Shown: positions 1 to 10,351 of the stretch, one piece after another
Numbering within the stretch: the first letter of the stretch is position 1
Layout of the letters: every line of letters starts with the position of its first letter
NCBI GenBank assembly: GCA_021014325.1
Contig: CM037463.1
Location: forward strand, 2,232,001-2,296,000
DNA length: 64,000 bases
Direction: 5' to 3'
Source of the DNA: Plazaster borealis
Taxonomy: Eukaryota; Echinodermata; Asteroidea; Forcipulatida; Labidiasteridae
Notes under the pieces: model-generated
Database searches by the model: none
What the model saw: the letters and a program-made list of their open reading frames with translations, nothing else
Told to the model about the DNA's origin: nothing
Position numbers and translations under genes: made by a program

Positions 1-584
1 AATGAATGTACACTCAGACACTACAAGAAACAGTGAAAAGCAAGAAGTCATTAAAGAACCATTCTAATTATTGAGCAACACGATATCTCACCAAGGTTCG
101 AAAACAAACATTGTAGGCCTTCTGTTATTTTGTAGTATTTTTCGCTGTTTGTGCATGTATTGCTGCTGCTGCTGCAACCACTGTCATGGTATTACCAGAA
201 GAGAGGGGACAGTAGAACAAAGGAACACAAAGGGGACAATGTTTTCCTCACATTGGAAGATATTGTATTTTTATGTCCTCACATTTTTTCGTGTGCTTAG
301 TCTATGGAGAGTGTTAAGTTAGATGGACAAAGGAAAGTCCTCACATTGCAATAAATTGATGTATGTTTTGGTGATGTTGAACCTTGGAACCAGGGGTGGG
401 GGGGCAAGTGCCCTCCAAAATTCTGGCAAACAAGTTGGGGAAATGGGGCACAGCATGAACAAAACAAAATATCCAGTATTAGAAATTGATACTTATGGGG
501 TTTTTTTGTATTATTTCGAGCAAATAACACCCCCCCCCCTTAAACAATATAGTCCACGTATGCCCGTGCTTGGAACTCATTTAA

Positions 585-662
585 CTCAAGTCACCGAGTT
601 TGCAAAATGACCACAGAGCCCGGACTTCCTGCATGCACAACTTGTACACAACCCAATAGAAA
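585..662 (-). pseudogene. Relic of a Cys-motif mobile-element protein, copy 1
   Basis: Read on the minus strand this short stretch encodes SIGLCTSCACRKSGLCGHFA. A second locus at 19320-19392, also minus, encodes SIGLCTNCACRKSRFCGSFA. Several nucleotide differences between the two are synonymous (third-position changes in Gly, Leu and Ala codons), while the pattern C-x2-C-x-C and a later Cys is kept. That is what one expects from two eroded copies of a once-coding element. The family is not one I can name; the Cys/Lys-rich tail resembles C-terminal Cys clusters of transposon-encoded proteins. No start or full frame survives on either side, so I call it a fragment. Confidence 0.45.
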
Positions 663-663
663 T

Positions 664-3600
664 AAAAACATAATCTAGAGATTTTGCTCCATACGTTATT
701 TGGGGTTTTTCTTTCAAATTCCGATTTTAAGAGGAGGTGAAGCTCAAATAAACACTTTTTTAGCGTTTATAAACGCTTGAATTAATGTTGAAATTACGGT
801 ACATCCAAATATCCAGTGTAGTATTTTTGCCTGGAAATGCCCAGGATAAGGTATTTTTGTAAACAACATGAAACATTCTTCAAGGACAATATAAAATGTA
901 CAATAACTGAATGTTATATTCTACGAGTATAAGAATAAAGACAGTGTAAATAGGGGCGTCATCACTTAACAGACAGCCCCGTTTCTGACAACAGAAGGAA
1001 ATATCCAATTTGCTTTTTCCTGAAATTACCATTCCATGTCAGTTAACGCTAAATCCACTGCCTGCCCACCGCGGTTGTCGAGTTATAGAACAAAATCAGT
1101 TTCCCCTAATCCATGACAAGTGATTAGATCAAGATCCAGTTCGTGAATTTGTTAAAAGGGTAAAAATAATCAGCAATTCTTTGTGATATTGGTCGATTCC
1201 CGTCATCATAAACGAGTCGGTGGTAACTATGTAATGTTGTTAGTGACAATATTGTACATTGGAGCGCTTGTACAATATGCAAAGAGTATGGAGTTATTGC
1301 AGGTGGTAAAAACCTCAAAACAAAATTCAATATTCATGATTTGTTTACCTTCCACATGGTCCCACGTCACCTCCAGCTAGATAAGTCTCCATCGCCTCTG
1401 GTTGAATAATAATATATTAGGGTTGGACTAGGATCGGACAGTTTGTACACTCTTTAATTCAAATGGGATGGTTTGCTATCCGCTCTTATCATGCTTATGA
1501 AGTGTCCTAAATTGTACCAGAGAGCACCTAATGCTTAACAATTATTTTCACGTGCCCTAAAGCGGGCCCGGATCCCACGCTGTCAGGCTCTGCGCTTCGT
1601 TCGCTGGTTCGTCTCGTAGAAATGCCCCACGTTGCTTCTACAATGCACGGCAAAGGTGTGGCACGCGGTAACATTCGCAGGTAGTTACTTGAACCGCCAC
1701 CCTCTCCAGTCATAAAAGGACTCTTATGGTCACAGTTTGTTCCATTTGATTTCTTTTGGAATTCCTTTCAGCCACATTATTGTCGAGATGAACATTCCTA
1801 GTTTAGCTGTTTCTTTCTGCTGGATTGTTCTCGGCTGGCTGCATTCCTCAGTTCTTTTATTACTTTAGCAAGTGGTTGTATTTATTTAAATTCTAATGTG
1901 CGTAAAAAAAAAGCCTTGTATGCCTACGCTGCGGCCTCCTTCGACTCCGAGCTCGGGATGGGATGCTGACCGGCCACACCACGGGAATTGACGGCGCTAC
2001 TACCACTGGCAGGACGACACTTCTTTGAGGACTGCCCACTACCCCGCTCCGTGTGACGTGTGACTGTGTGGTTGGAGCCGGACTCCCCATTCCGGAGACC
2101 TGAGTTGGTTGAGCAGGCGGCATTTATTTACGGTATTTACAAATCTCTAATTTGGCCAAATATTAATATTCATTTATGTGTACCAAGTCGCTTTAGTTCA
2201 TGCTTTACAGTATTACTGATTGTAAGTTTCCTTGATTCGCCTTTGCTGTTTGTAAATAAATTCATATATTTGTTATGATTATATACAACGTCTGGACCTG
2301 TACCCATTTGTTTGTAGCTGGTTTTCCCTTTCATCATCATTTAGTTATTCCCATTTTGTGTAACTTCGCTGTCGTGCAAACCGCCTCAGTTGGTAAAACT
2401 CCAAATGAGTTGGTCGTACGTAACATCTATCTCTGTAGAATAGCTGTTATTACTGCAGTTCAAGGTTCATTTATTCCTCCACAGTATCAAAAAGTAAGGT
2501 TTTAACCTACGCATCGTGTCCAGACCGATAAAGATCAAACTTGGTCATGTTGGCCTACTACACTAGGTAAACATTTGGTATGCCCCCCCCCCCCCCCGCT
2601 TAAAAAATTCTGGATCCGTAACTGCTTGAGTAACACCACATGCATGGAATTGTGCTTTTGTTGATGAGCTGGGTGTCATGGGAAGACCACTATAATGTGA
2701 CCCATAATCCTGTCGTTTCACTCTTTGATTTGCTCTGCCCTTGGTATATCAGATATAGGAACAGTAGCCTATGGGAACATAATTAGGGGCTAATTACCCT
2801 AACGTGGAGGTTCTTCCTAAGTGTATAAGTGAAAACGTTGATTCCCCGCAGTTTTAATTGGTTTTTTTTGTAAGGTATGAAACATTATTTACTTTTTTGT
2901 AATGACCTGTATACAATACATTTTTCTGTTTGTAATCTGAAAAATTACTGTTGAAAGACCTGACATCAGAACCAAGAATGTCTTAGCAAATAATACTGTC
3001 CGAAATATCAAAGTTTGGTGTCCCAAAATAATCGGGTCATGTTTCTGTCGAAATATGTTATTTATGTGAATGTGCACAAACTCCCATAATGAAGTGAAAG
3101 GGGAAAAAAGAAAACACTTCTTGAAAGCTAAACCACATGACTGTTGTTGTTCTTCTTCATTTTTTTCTTTTTCCTTTTTAGGGGGGGGGGGGTGGACTTT
3201 AGAAAATAGGTGCGCTTTGTGAAAAAAAAAAAAAAAAAAAAAAACACCTTTTTTCTGAGCCAGAAATCAAAATTAACCCAAACTGACGAACAATAATAAC
3301 TCAATTGTAAAAAGTTACAACAATAATAAAAGCAAAAACCCAGAAAAAAGCATGCGAGGATTTTTTCCCGATCACCATTATTTTCAACACACGGCTACTT
3401 CAAAATGAAAAACTTGGGGTGAAATGGAAACCCTTAATAACAAAACAATTTTGCTTTTTTTTTCAATCATCATGTGCCTATCAGTCTCCCCCCCCCCCCA
3501 AGATTCGATTGCTTGAAAAAAAAGTGTGTTCTTAATCAAGTTAGTGTTGGCTGCGTCAAATTTTCTGACTCCATAATGTTGTCTTTCTTACTTGTGTATT

Positions 3601-3700
3601 TCATAAAAATGCTGCACCTGTGCCTTGGTTCATCACTGCGCTTCCCTCATTGGTTTTGTTATCATTGTCTGCGTTTGTTATTGTGGGGCAGCTAGAGGTT
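664..3700. other. AT-rich stretch with no supported gene
   Basis: Mostly AT-rich single-copy-looking DNA. Two GC-richer islands stand out, about 1550-1710 and 1915-2125. Both are open on both strands, which is expected of GC-rich sequence, and I recognise no product. Homopolymer tracts lie at 2583-2597 (C), 3181-3192 (G) and 3222-3244 (A). Confidence 0.5.
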
Positions 3701-3710
3701 GGGGGAATTG

Positions 3711-3985
3711 AGCCTTTGATGATACAAGCATGGAACTTGGCACGGTCAGAGTATTCCATGAGAAAGATATTCGGTTATAAGGCCATCGCAGGTTCCTTTG
3801 AAAAACAATATTCAATATTGGTTGAATAAAAAGCAATTTCAAAATAATTTCGAAAATGGCTGCCATTGCTTGTTATTCTGCCTAGATATTTCCCAAAGGA
3901 TCTGCGTTGGCCCTATAGCCAAATATCTTTCTCATGACATACTCTGACTGTGTGGCAAATTCCATGCTTGTATCATCAAAGGCAC
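3711..3985. repeat. Long imperfect inverted repeat (foldback, arms about 95 bp)
   Basis: The left arm (about 3711-3805) reappears as its reverse complement at about 3885-3985. Shared blocks include GCCTTTGATGATACAAGCAT, CATGAGAAAGATATT and a GCCCTATAGCC/GGTTATAAGGCC pair. The arms match at roughly 85 percent by eye, with a spacer near 75 bp. A transcript would fold into a long hairpin. It is either a foldback MITE or a rearranged duplicate; I cannot tell which. Confidence 0.75.
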
Positions 3986-4074
3986 AGTATCCCATCGAAC
4001 TATGAGTCCTTTTTTTCACAAGAAAGTCTTTGCGTTCATGCACAGAGTGTGGAAAACAATAGCGCCTGAATCAG

Positions 4075-4443
4075 TCAGGGTGTTTGGTAATGACTCTGGA
4101 AATTAATGGCAATACAAACTTACTTGGTAAGAAGTACAGCAGCTTGGATAGTATAATGCATTTTTGAGAAACGTTTCACTTCGAAGTACTGCGGTTATGG
4201 AAAAAGATATCACTTTTTATCCCCAAAAAATTGAATCTGAGAAGCGTTACTGACATTAACGCTTCTCAGATTGTGTATTCCAATACAGATTCTTCTTCCT
4301 GCGTGGACATAACCGCTCCAGATTTTCGGCAATATCTTTTGAAATGAAATCTTCACAGGTTAGTTTTATGGTGTATCTACAACTATAATGATATTGAAAC
4401 AAACAGTGGGTTCCAATTACCAAACGTACATTATCCCTTTAAT
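4075..4443 (+). mobile_element. MITE family A, copy 1
   Basis: The ends are the family A inverted repeats: TTTGGTAATGACTCTG at the left and CAATTACCAAACGTA then TCCCTTTAA at the right. Internal marks shared with the other copies are the AGTACTGCGGTTATGG block, a central GAAGCGTTACTG...AACGCTTC hairpin, and CTGCGTGGACATAACCGCTCC. There is no coding capacity, so it is non-autonomous. Confidence 0.85.
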
Positions 4444-4892
4444 AGATTCAAACGTAGATTGTTTGCAATCAAACATCAGTCGTAACGAAGCACTGTGACG
4501 TCCTGCAAGCAATTTGTAGTTTAATGTCAAAACACATTTGTGAAACAACTTCTTCATACGGTATGTTGATAAAATAATCCACAAATTGTCAAGAAATTAA
4601 AGTCGGTTGTTAGTAAACGTATTATAAGCTTCTATCAGTGATATACACTAGACCGATTTGGCTGCAATTACACAATAAAGTTACTTATGACAAGGACATT
4701 ATTATAAAGTTCAGATTACGAACTTATAGACAATTTTAAAGAACGCACAAAATTACACAAAAACAACTACATAATAAAGTTTCGTTATTTCATAGCAACA
4801 AACTATCTTTAGTGCATTGTCGACCAAACAATGTGCGTTGCTGCTTGCACATATACAGCCCGAGAGGGCGCTCTCACTCCTTAGCCACAATC

Positions 4893-5042
4893 GTGGGTCT
4901 TTTCCAAACCTCGGCTTATAGGCTCGGGCTCCAGGATTCGTTTGATGCTGGCAAAATGAATACTGCTCAAAACTCGATGACGGAAAAAGGATCCGGAAGC
5001 CGGTGAGCCGGAGCTTACAAGACGAGGTTTCGAAAAGGCCCC
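4893..5042. mobile_element. MITE family E, copy 1 (TIR GGGCCTTTTCGAAACCTCG-like)
   Basis: The left end GGTCTTTTCCAAACCTCGGC and the right end CGAGGTTTCGAAAAGGCCC are inverted copies of each other, bounding about 150 bp. The same termini occur at 15469-15796, which defines a family. The interior holds open frames on both strands that I treat as shadows. Confidence 0.7.
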
Positions 5043-5104
5043 GTGTTTTGGGAGAACGAGAATTCACCATGTTATACAGGTGTGACATCTAATTCTCACA
5101 ATGA

Positions 5105-5685
5105 ACTGTGCAGTCTCGCGCATATTTTGAACTTCCTCGATTATTGTGGTAACGACCATATGGAGTTTTTTTTTACATGGGAGGGATTTTGTTTTGTCAA
5201 TTATTTTAGTTTAACGTAGTTTATGGCAATGAAAATGATATATGTTGTTTGGAACGTAACACTAAGTGATTAACAATATAACAATAAAATCAATTCAACA
5301 ACGAAGAAAACCTGAGAATAAGACTTGTCCTCCGTTTCCGGTTACTTGTAAAAACTAAGAATTATGTCCAACTGACGGGCATGTGGACATTAAACTTATG
5401 TAATAGACGCACACATTCGGGCGTGATTGGCAAATGGGGTTTCTAACATCAAGCATCCTCGTCCCAAGTTATAATTTTGTTTAAATGTTAATTTGAACAA
5501 ATTATTTGTATTATACAAACATTGAACATTTGTTTATAACAACATACTATGGGTATTTTTATTTTCAAGAATGTTGTATAAATATATTATTTTAAAAAGA
5601 AGATTTAATTTCATAGAAAAATATACTCTTCGTTCGAGTTGTTTACTCGTTTCCGATATGCGCGAGACTTGCACAGTCTATACAT
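5105..5685. mobile_element. Non-autonomous DNA transposon family I, copy 1
   Basis: The left end (TGTGCAGTCTCGCGCATATT...CTTCCTCG) is matched inversely by the right end (CGAGTTGTTTACTCG...ATGCGCGAGACTTGCACAGTC), giving terminal inverted repeats of about 40 bp around 580 bp. A second, opposite-oriented copy begins near 9912. Shared interior blocks include CATCCTCGTCCCAA. Confidence 0.7.
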
Positions 5686-5689
5686 AATT

Positions 5690-6650
5690 AGAAATGCAAT
5701 GAATCATACATTTACATGTACATACATGTATATACACTATTCCGGCGACAGCAATTGAATATGAAGAGACTAACTATGCAACAATTGGTAGCTTGTTCAC
5801 AATCATTTTAATACCATTTTGAACTGAAAACCTATTGTAGATGTCATAATTGTCAGATCATTTCAAACACTTGAAATGTAACATCCCCGATAGTCAGTAT
5901 GATTGGTCTTCAAAATGTCATTTTATCCCGAGCTGCACTTCTTGTTGTTGACCCCCCAAAATTAAGTAACATTTGAACATTCTCTTCACTGTAAGTATTT
6001 ATCCATTGGCAATAAATTTGTGTCCATAGCAACTATGGGCGATTCTTTTGTTAAATATTTACAATTTTGTTGGCTTCTGTCTTCTTTTCCAAGCTCCTTG
6101 ATAACAAAATAGTTAAAAACCTATTATAAATTAGTATACCATAAATTATTTAGGGGCTGTATTTTTAACTTCCACCAAGCTCGGTCTGGTTATTATATGG
6201 TTGGTATGGATTGCAAGGGAAATAGCCACCTGATAAAAATGCATGGGTTGAAGATTGATTATGAAAGGGTACAGTCAACTTTGTGAAGGATCATATTTTG
6301 TGTTCTCATTATATAACAAAGTATTAATTCTACACAATTAATACTTCGGCTTCCGGCTTATTATTGATTTGGGATAATGTTACGGTGTCCCCGGGGTGCC
6401 ACCGGAACCCTATGTATTGGCGTCATTGTTTCGTTCACTTCAAGCTTCAGCTTCTCAATGAACAGTGAACAATGAATTATCAATGTCCTTTAATTATTAG
6501 AGATATCGAGCCATTTTTTTGTCATTGATTTGGCGTCAGTGTTTTTGAGACAATGTCCCTGCGTGTTAACCCCAAACACAATCAGTATTGCTACATGCCT
6601 GGGTATATTCTCAACCAGAAATAATTCTCTTCGCTTTCAGCAATAATTAT
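5690..6650. other. AT-rich stretch, no gene seen
   Basis: AT-rich DNA, with a small TACATGTACATACATGTATATACA palindromic run near 5710-5735 as its only local structure. No coding or repeat family recognised. Confidence 0.5.
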
Positions 6651-6654
6651 TATG

Positions 6655-6825
6655 CACATGACGTCATTTCAGTAGGGCGCCCTCGGCTAGAGGTCGAAAG
6701 ACGGTGGCCCATTGGCCCACCCTATGTGCTGCACGTACATGTACATAGGTGTGCGTTTTCCATTACGTCATCATCGTTTTTACCTCTAATATGGCGGATT
6801 GATAACGTCAATGTATGGTTCCATT
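6655..6825 (+). repeat. Interspersed repeat family H, copy 1
   Basis: About 170 bp that recurs in reverse orientation at 58625-58805. Shared blocks are TAGGGCGCCCTCGGCTAGAGG, TGGCCCATTGGCCCA/TGGGCCAATGAG, GTGCGTTTTCCATT/AATGAAAACGCA and TTACCTCTAATATGGCGG/CCGCCATCTTAGAGGTAA. Both copies carry CRE-like TGACGTCA near one end. A hairpin TTGATCTCCAT...ATGGAGATCAA follows at about 6824-6853. Confidence 0.7.
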
Positions 6826-6999
6826 GATCTCCATTAATATTGATGGAGATCAATGATTAAGTCTATCGTGTTCGTGAGTGTGACGTAGTTCCTGTCTTAG
6901 CCACGCCCACTTCACACACACTGGCTCCACTGGAAGTCCATAGGAGTTGCATTGAGCTATAGTTGAACTTGGTTTTTGCAAACGTTCTTCAAAGACTCG

Positions 7000-7879
7000 A
7001 GGTCTTCTCAGAACTATAAGTTTCTATCATAAGAAATGCCTTTGATCGATGAAATGGTGGTTTTGGGTAATATTACACGTATAGCGAGAAGTGTTAGCGA
7101 AATTAGCGAAATTTAGAATTTAGCGAAATGTTTGCTAAATAATTGCGGTCCCCTCAATCCAAACCAATGTCTGATAGAGGGCGTTTCCATAATTAATATT
7201 CAGACCCATGTCAAACTTACTGTTTTAACCCTCTACACTCAAACCTGAAAAATGCAGAACAGGACCAATAACTATTTTGAAAAAAACATTAAAATGATAT
7301 ATATATTGTTTTCAATCTTGTATCCATAATCGAAAACAAAACGACCGGCAACTTTTAGTTAAATACAATCATATTCGAATATTAAAAGACATGGGGAAAA
7401 TGAAAATGGAATTCTTTCGGGACTGAGAAGGGTAACGTCCCTTCCAAGGGGTAACTAGAATCTAAAAACAAACAAACATGCACTATTTTTAGCATGTAAA
7501 CACATTGTCCTTAATTGATTGTGAAATCAGTTTTCTCGAATTAAGACTTCATTTCAGAGGGAAATATTTTACAGAAAAATTTGTTCAAATATGAACTTCA
7601 TAATCGGTGAGCTTTCATACTAAAATTAAACAATGTTTGTTTGTATCCTTACCAATCTTGTATAATACCTTTAAATACCAATACAATCTTCTCCTCTGAT
7701 ATAAGATTACATGGAAGAAAAATAACAAGAATGCATCACAAATAGCAGCCTAATTTTTTTGTCCTAGATATGTGCGGAATGAAATTTCCGTGTCTGTTAT
7801 ATTCCATTGGCCAGCAATAATTTGAAAGCGTTTTTATACAGATAATGTCAGTCCATATTATTTGCCTAATGTTGTACGC
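7000..7879 (-). other. Presumed 3' flank / 3' UTR of the secreted-protein gene
   Basis: AT-rich sequence downstream of the minus-strand stop at 7880. I saw no canonical AATAAA on the minus strand in the first 250 bases, only variants such as TATAAA near 7836. Otherwise no repeat family or gene recognised, apart from GCGAAATTAGCGAAATTTAG-type short direct repeats near 7097-7130. Confidence 0.4.
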
Positions 7880-8260
7880 TTAGCCGAGTATTTGTCTATT
7901 AGTACAGTCCCGCTCTAATCTCCCCAGCTTCAAAAGAAACACGTCTTCCACTTCCGTGACCAAATCATTGATATCATTCGACATACTCCGCTCGGCTCGC
8001 AGTCGTTGGTACAGACGGACGAGCCTGTTGATGCCGTGTGGGGGCGCTATATCTTTATCGAAGTGCTGATTGAAGACGTTTCCAATCCGCGCTCCAAACT
8101 GGTGAACGGTGTGGAGGAAGAGGGCGTTTTTGCCGGCGTCCCTGTCGCGACAATGTGCCATGTAGTTAAAGGGCGTACCGTGTGCTTGATAGGGGAGCTC
8201 CAATAACAAAGGCACAAGAAGGACCAGAGTGGCTGACCAAACAAAAAACCGTCTCTCCAT
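7880..8260 (-). CDS. Small secreted alpha-helical protein, unrecognised family (single coding exon)
   Basis: This frame encodes 126 residues. I start it at the ATG at 8260 because the sequence just upstream on the minus strand is a textbook splice acceptor (GTCTCTCTTTCTTTTCAG, then GATA before the ATG), so the longer in-frame extension lies in the polypyrimidine tract. The N-terminus is a strong signal peptide: MERR, then a hydrophobic core at about residues 5-20, with likely cleavage after the AHG at 26-28. The mature part of about 98 residues holds only two cysteines, C37 and C119, near its two ends. Between them are amphipathic, helix-like stretches (about 41-69, 77-93 and 95-118) broken by IAPPHG at 71-76. 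Two terminal cysteines tying a small helical bundle suggest a secreted ligand or cytokine-like factor, but I match it to no family. The stop is TAA. A 5' untranslated exon must lie at higher coordinates and was not found. Confidence 0.72.
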   Translation of the reverse strand: MERRFFVWSATLVLLVPLLLELPYQAHGTPFNYMAHCRDRDAGKNALFLHTVHQFGARIGNVFNQHFDKDIAPPHGINRLVRLYQRLRAERSMSNDINDLVTEVEDVFLLKLGRLERDCTNRQILG

Positions 8261-8281
8261 TATCCTGAAAAGAAAGAGAGA
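8261..8281 (-). promoter_or_regulatory. Splice acceptor of the secreted-protein exon
   Basis: On the minus strand a pyrimidine run TCTCTCTTTCTTTT is followed by CAG and then GATA and the start codon. The tract is almost uninterrupted, so the site is strong. It implies a 5' untranslated exon upstream and fixes the ATG at 8260 as the first coding triplet of this exon. Confidence 0.7.
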
Positions 8282-8334
8282 CAAGACAGTTCATTCATTT
8301 ATTATTAATTCTGGTTGTGAAGCAAAGGACTCTC

Positions 8335-8560
8335 AGAAAAGCGAACTAAATCACTGTAGCCAAGAACCCCATGGAGAGAAGACAGAGGGAAGTTTCAGTT
8401 TTAGATGTGGGAGGAAAACCCCAGATAATTATTCCAGGGAAAAACCCACGCAATCAGGTAGGGACTGAAAACCCAATCCACATAGTGCCCCCGGCAGGAT
8501 TCGAACCGGGGTCCTAGAGGTGGAAGGCGATGAAAGACCACTACACATGACCACCCTTTC
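8335..8560 (-). mobile_element. tRNA-derived SINE (minus strand)
   Basis: On the minus strand the tRNA-like head ends in a Pol III B box, CCGGTTCGAATCCTGCCGG. It is followed by a body containing GATTGGGTTTTCAGTCCC, GCGTGGGTTTTCCCTGG and TCCTCCCACATCTAAAACTG. The last block recurs in the SINE at 49890-50085. It lies in the presumed 5' intron of the secreted-protein gene. Confidence 0.75.
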
Positions 8561-8574
8561 ACAGGCGTCAAAAT

Positions 8575-8830
8575 AGTTAGACCCTGCAGTGAGAGCACAT
8601 GCTGACATATTTTAATATTTCCATTGTCTTCACCGCATCGTACACACATGGTCAGCTCATATGCCATGATATCCTAAGCTGGACCATGCCACACGTCCTA
8701 GAAAATCGGTATGTCAGTTTTGTCAATGGTAGATGAAACTAAATTACAAAACTTAATTAATTAAGCAAACAGATAAGCTTAAATTAACCCAGGCAACACA
8801 TTGACATGTAAACATTACCTGGACATGTCA
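8575..8830 (-). repeat. Interspersed repeat family G, copy 1 (minus)
   Basis: The minus strand carries TTTCATCTACCATTGACAAA, TAGGACGTGTGGCATGGTCC and GATATCATGGCATATGAGCT. These match the plus-strand copies at 26945, 36440 and 56085. No coding frame is shared among copies and the class is unknown. Confidence 0.75.
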
Positions 8831-8874
8831 AAGTCCAATACCTTCAAGACTTCAAGTAATACATGTCTTCATTA

Positions 8875-9030
8875 CTGCAAACAACACCTTGAAAACCATT
8901 ACATGGTACTGTGTAAATAAATGGGTGTTATATTTCAAACATAGCTCCGCATACCGTTGTAGAACGAGCGCTTTGAGACGCCCTCTGGGTGTTATAAAAA
9001 TATAAGATTCTGCTTATTACTATTATCATT
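8875..9030 (+). mobile_element. SINE 3' end fragment
   Basis: ACCTTGAAAACCATTACATGG, AACATAGCTCCGCATACC and GAGCGCTTTGAGACG align with the 3' part of the full-length SINE at 59085-59515 (ACCTTGTAAACCATTACATGG, AACGTAGCTCCACAATACC, AAAGCGCCTTGAGCG). The tRNA head is missing, so this is a truncated copy ending in an ATT-rich tail. Confidence 0.7.
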
Positions 9031-9435
9031 GGGCCCTAAACAAAAACAAAAACGACATTTTAACCTGCATACAGCCGCTGACAAAATATATAACGAGTTT
9101 CATTATTTTCACTAAAATGGGGTCCCTGCATTTTTGGGGGAAACATTTACATGTTGTTGTTGTTTTGTGTGTCAATTGAAAACAGGAGGACTGAGTAAGA
9201 AGATTGCTTGCCCAAACCATGTTGCTGTATCACCCCCAGTCAGACAGGTAACAGAAATTTTATTTTATTTTAAATTTTGGGCGATTTAAAAATGTTTTGG
9301 TTCTCAACAAAAATGTATTACACGCTAAAATCTAACTGTTACTCAATAGGTCAATGATGGTGATTTTGGTGTCACGATGATGATGGTGTCACGAAGGGTT
9401 AAAGACGGCAGTTGTGCTTTTTTTCCAAAAGAGCT

Positions 9436-9680
9436 ACACTCACAAATTTCGGGTCAAAAATGACCCGGATCCGGGTTCCGTGGGGCATGACCAATTTCCG
9501 GGTCAGAAAAGAACAAGATTCTGTGTCAAAATGACCCGGAAGGGGATCAAAATGAAACATGACCCGAGTTCAAATCTCACCTCTTAACCACTTTCCGGGT
9601 CAGCCTGACCCGGATATTGGTCTTGCCCCCTGTGACCCGGAAATCCGGGTCAATTCCGAACCCGGGTGTTTTTAGAGTGT
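9436..9680. mobile_element. MITE family R, copy 1: dense in GGGTCA/TGACCC
   Basis: Bounded by ACACTCACAAA and TTTTTAGAGTGT, short inverted termini. The interior contains many GGGTCA and TGACCC hexamers. GGGTCAGCCTGACCC at 9597-9611 is an inverted pair with a 3-bp spacer, and 9451-9466 has a 4-bp spacer. Three more copies lie at 11996, 53051 and 60538. Confidence 0.8.
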
Positions 9681-9759
9681 GGGTTTTCTATTTGCGTCTG
9701 GTCAATATTGATGCCGATCAAAATAATGTGACACGCCATACAGTGAGAACCGTAGATTG

Positions 9760-9901
9760 GGGCCGTGTCCGAAATGCCGGCTACAGCTACGGCTACGGCT
9801 AGATTTCCGCGTCATTATGCGTTGAAGTATAGGACGTCCTTAGCAACACCCTTAGCAACAGCCGTAGCCGTAGCTGCAGCCGCCAATTCGGATACAGCCT
9901 C
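9760..9901. mobile_element. MITE family F, copy 1
   Basis: Left terminus GTGTCCGAAATGCCGGCTAC followed by repeated GGCTACGGCTACGGCT; right terminus AGCCGTAGCCGTAGC...CCGCCAATTCGGATACAGCC. The same ends recur at 63641-63975 and at the window edge. The middle contains GTCCTTAGCAAC, also shared. About 140 bp and non-coding. Confidence 0.75.
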
Positions 9902-9911
9902 AGTGTCGTTT

Positions 9912-10350
9912 GTGTATATAGACTGCGCAAGTCTCACGCGTATCGAAAACGAGGAAACAACTCGAACGACGAATACATTTAGCTATGAAATCAAATCTTC
10001 TTTTTACAACTATATTCATGCAAAAATCTTGAAAATAATATTTACCCATAACAATTTGTTATAAATATAGTTCAAATGTTTTTATGATACAAATAATTTG
10101 TTAAAATTACCATAGAAAGAATATAAAGATTTGGGACGAGGATGCTTTGAAACCCCATTTGCCAACCACGCCCGTTCCTGTGCAACCATTAGCCCTACAT
10201 GGGTTTAATGGTAACATGAACTTCAGTTGGGCATAATTCGCATTTGTTAACAAGTAGCCAGGAACGAATGTCAGTCTTATTATCTTATTATTTTCTTTTT
10301 GGTTTTTTCACTCTCACAGAGAGCATGGAAATTAATACTACTTTAACGTA
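9912..10350. mobile_element. Non-autonomous DNA transposon family I, copy 2 (inverted relative to copy 1)
   Basis: Begins TAGACTGCGCAAGTCTCACG with GAAAACGAGGAAACAACTCG, matching the reversed right end of copy 1 at 5105-5685. GGGACGAGGATGCTTTGAAA near 10131 matches the interior. The right boundary is uncertain. Confidence 0.6.
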
Positions 10351-10351
10351 G

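Noticed and set aside
1124..1230. Minus-strand exon-like frame (YHRLVYDDGNRPISQRIADY...)
   Set aside because: Residues look plausible but the acceptor (ACATTACATAG) is weak, there is no poly(A) signal and it is only about 34 codons.
1550..2125. GC-rich islands as coding exons or an RNA gene
   Set aside because: Open on both strands because they lack AT-rich stops; no splice-bounded frame or RNA fold that I recognise.
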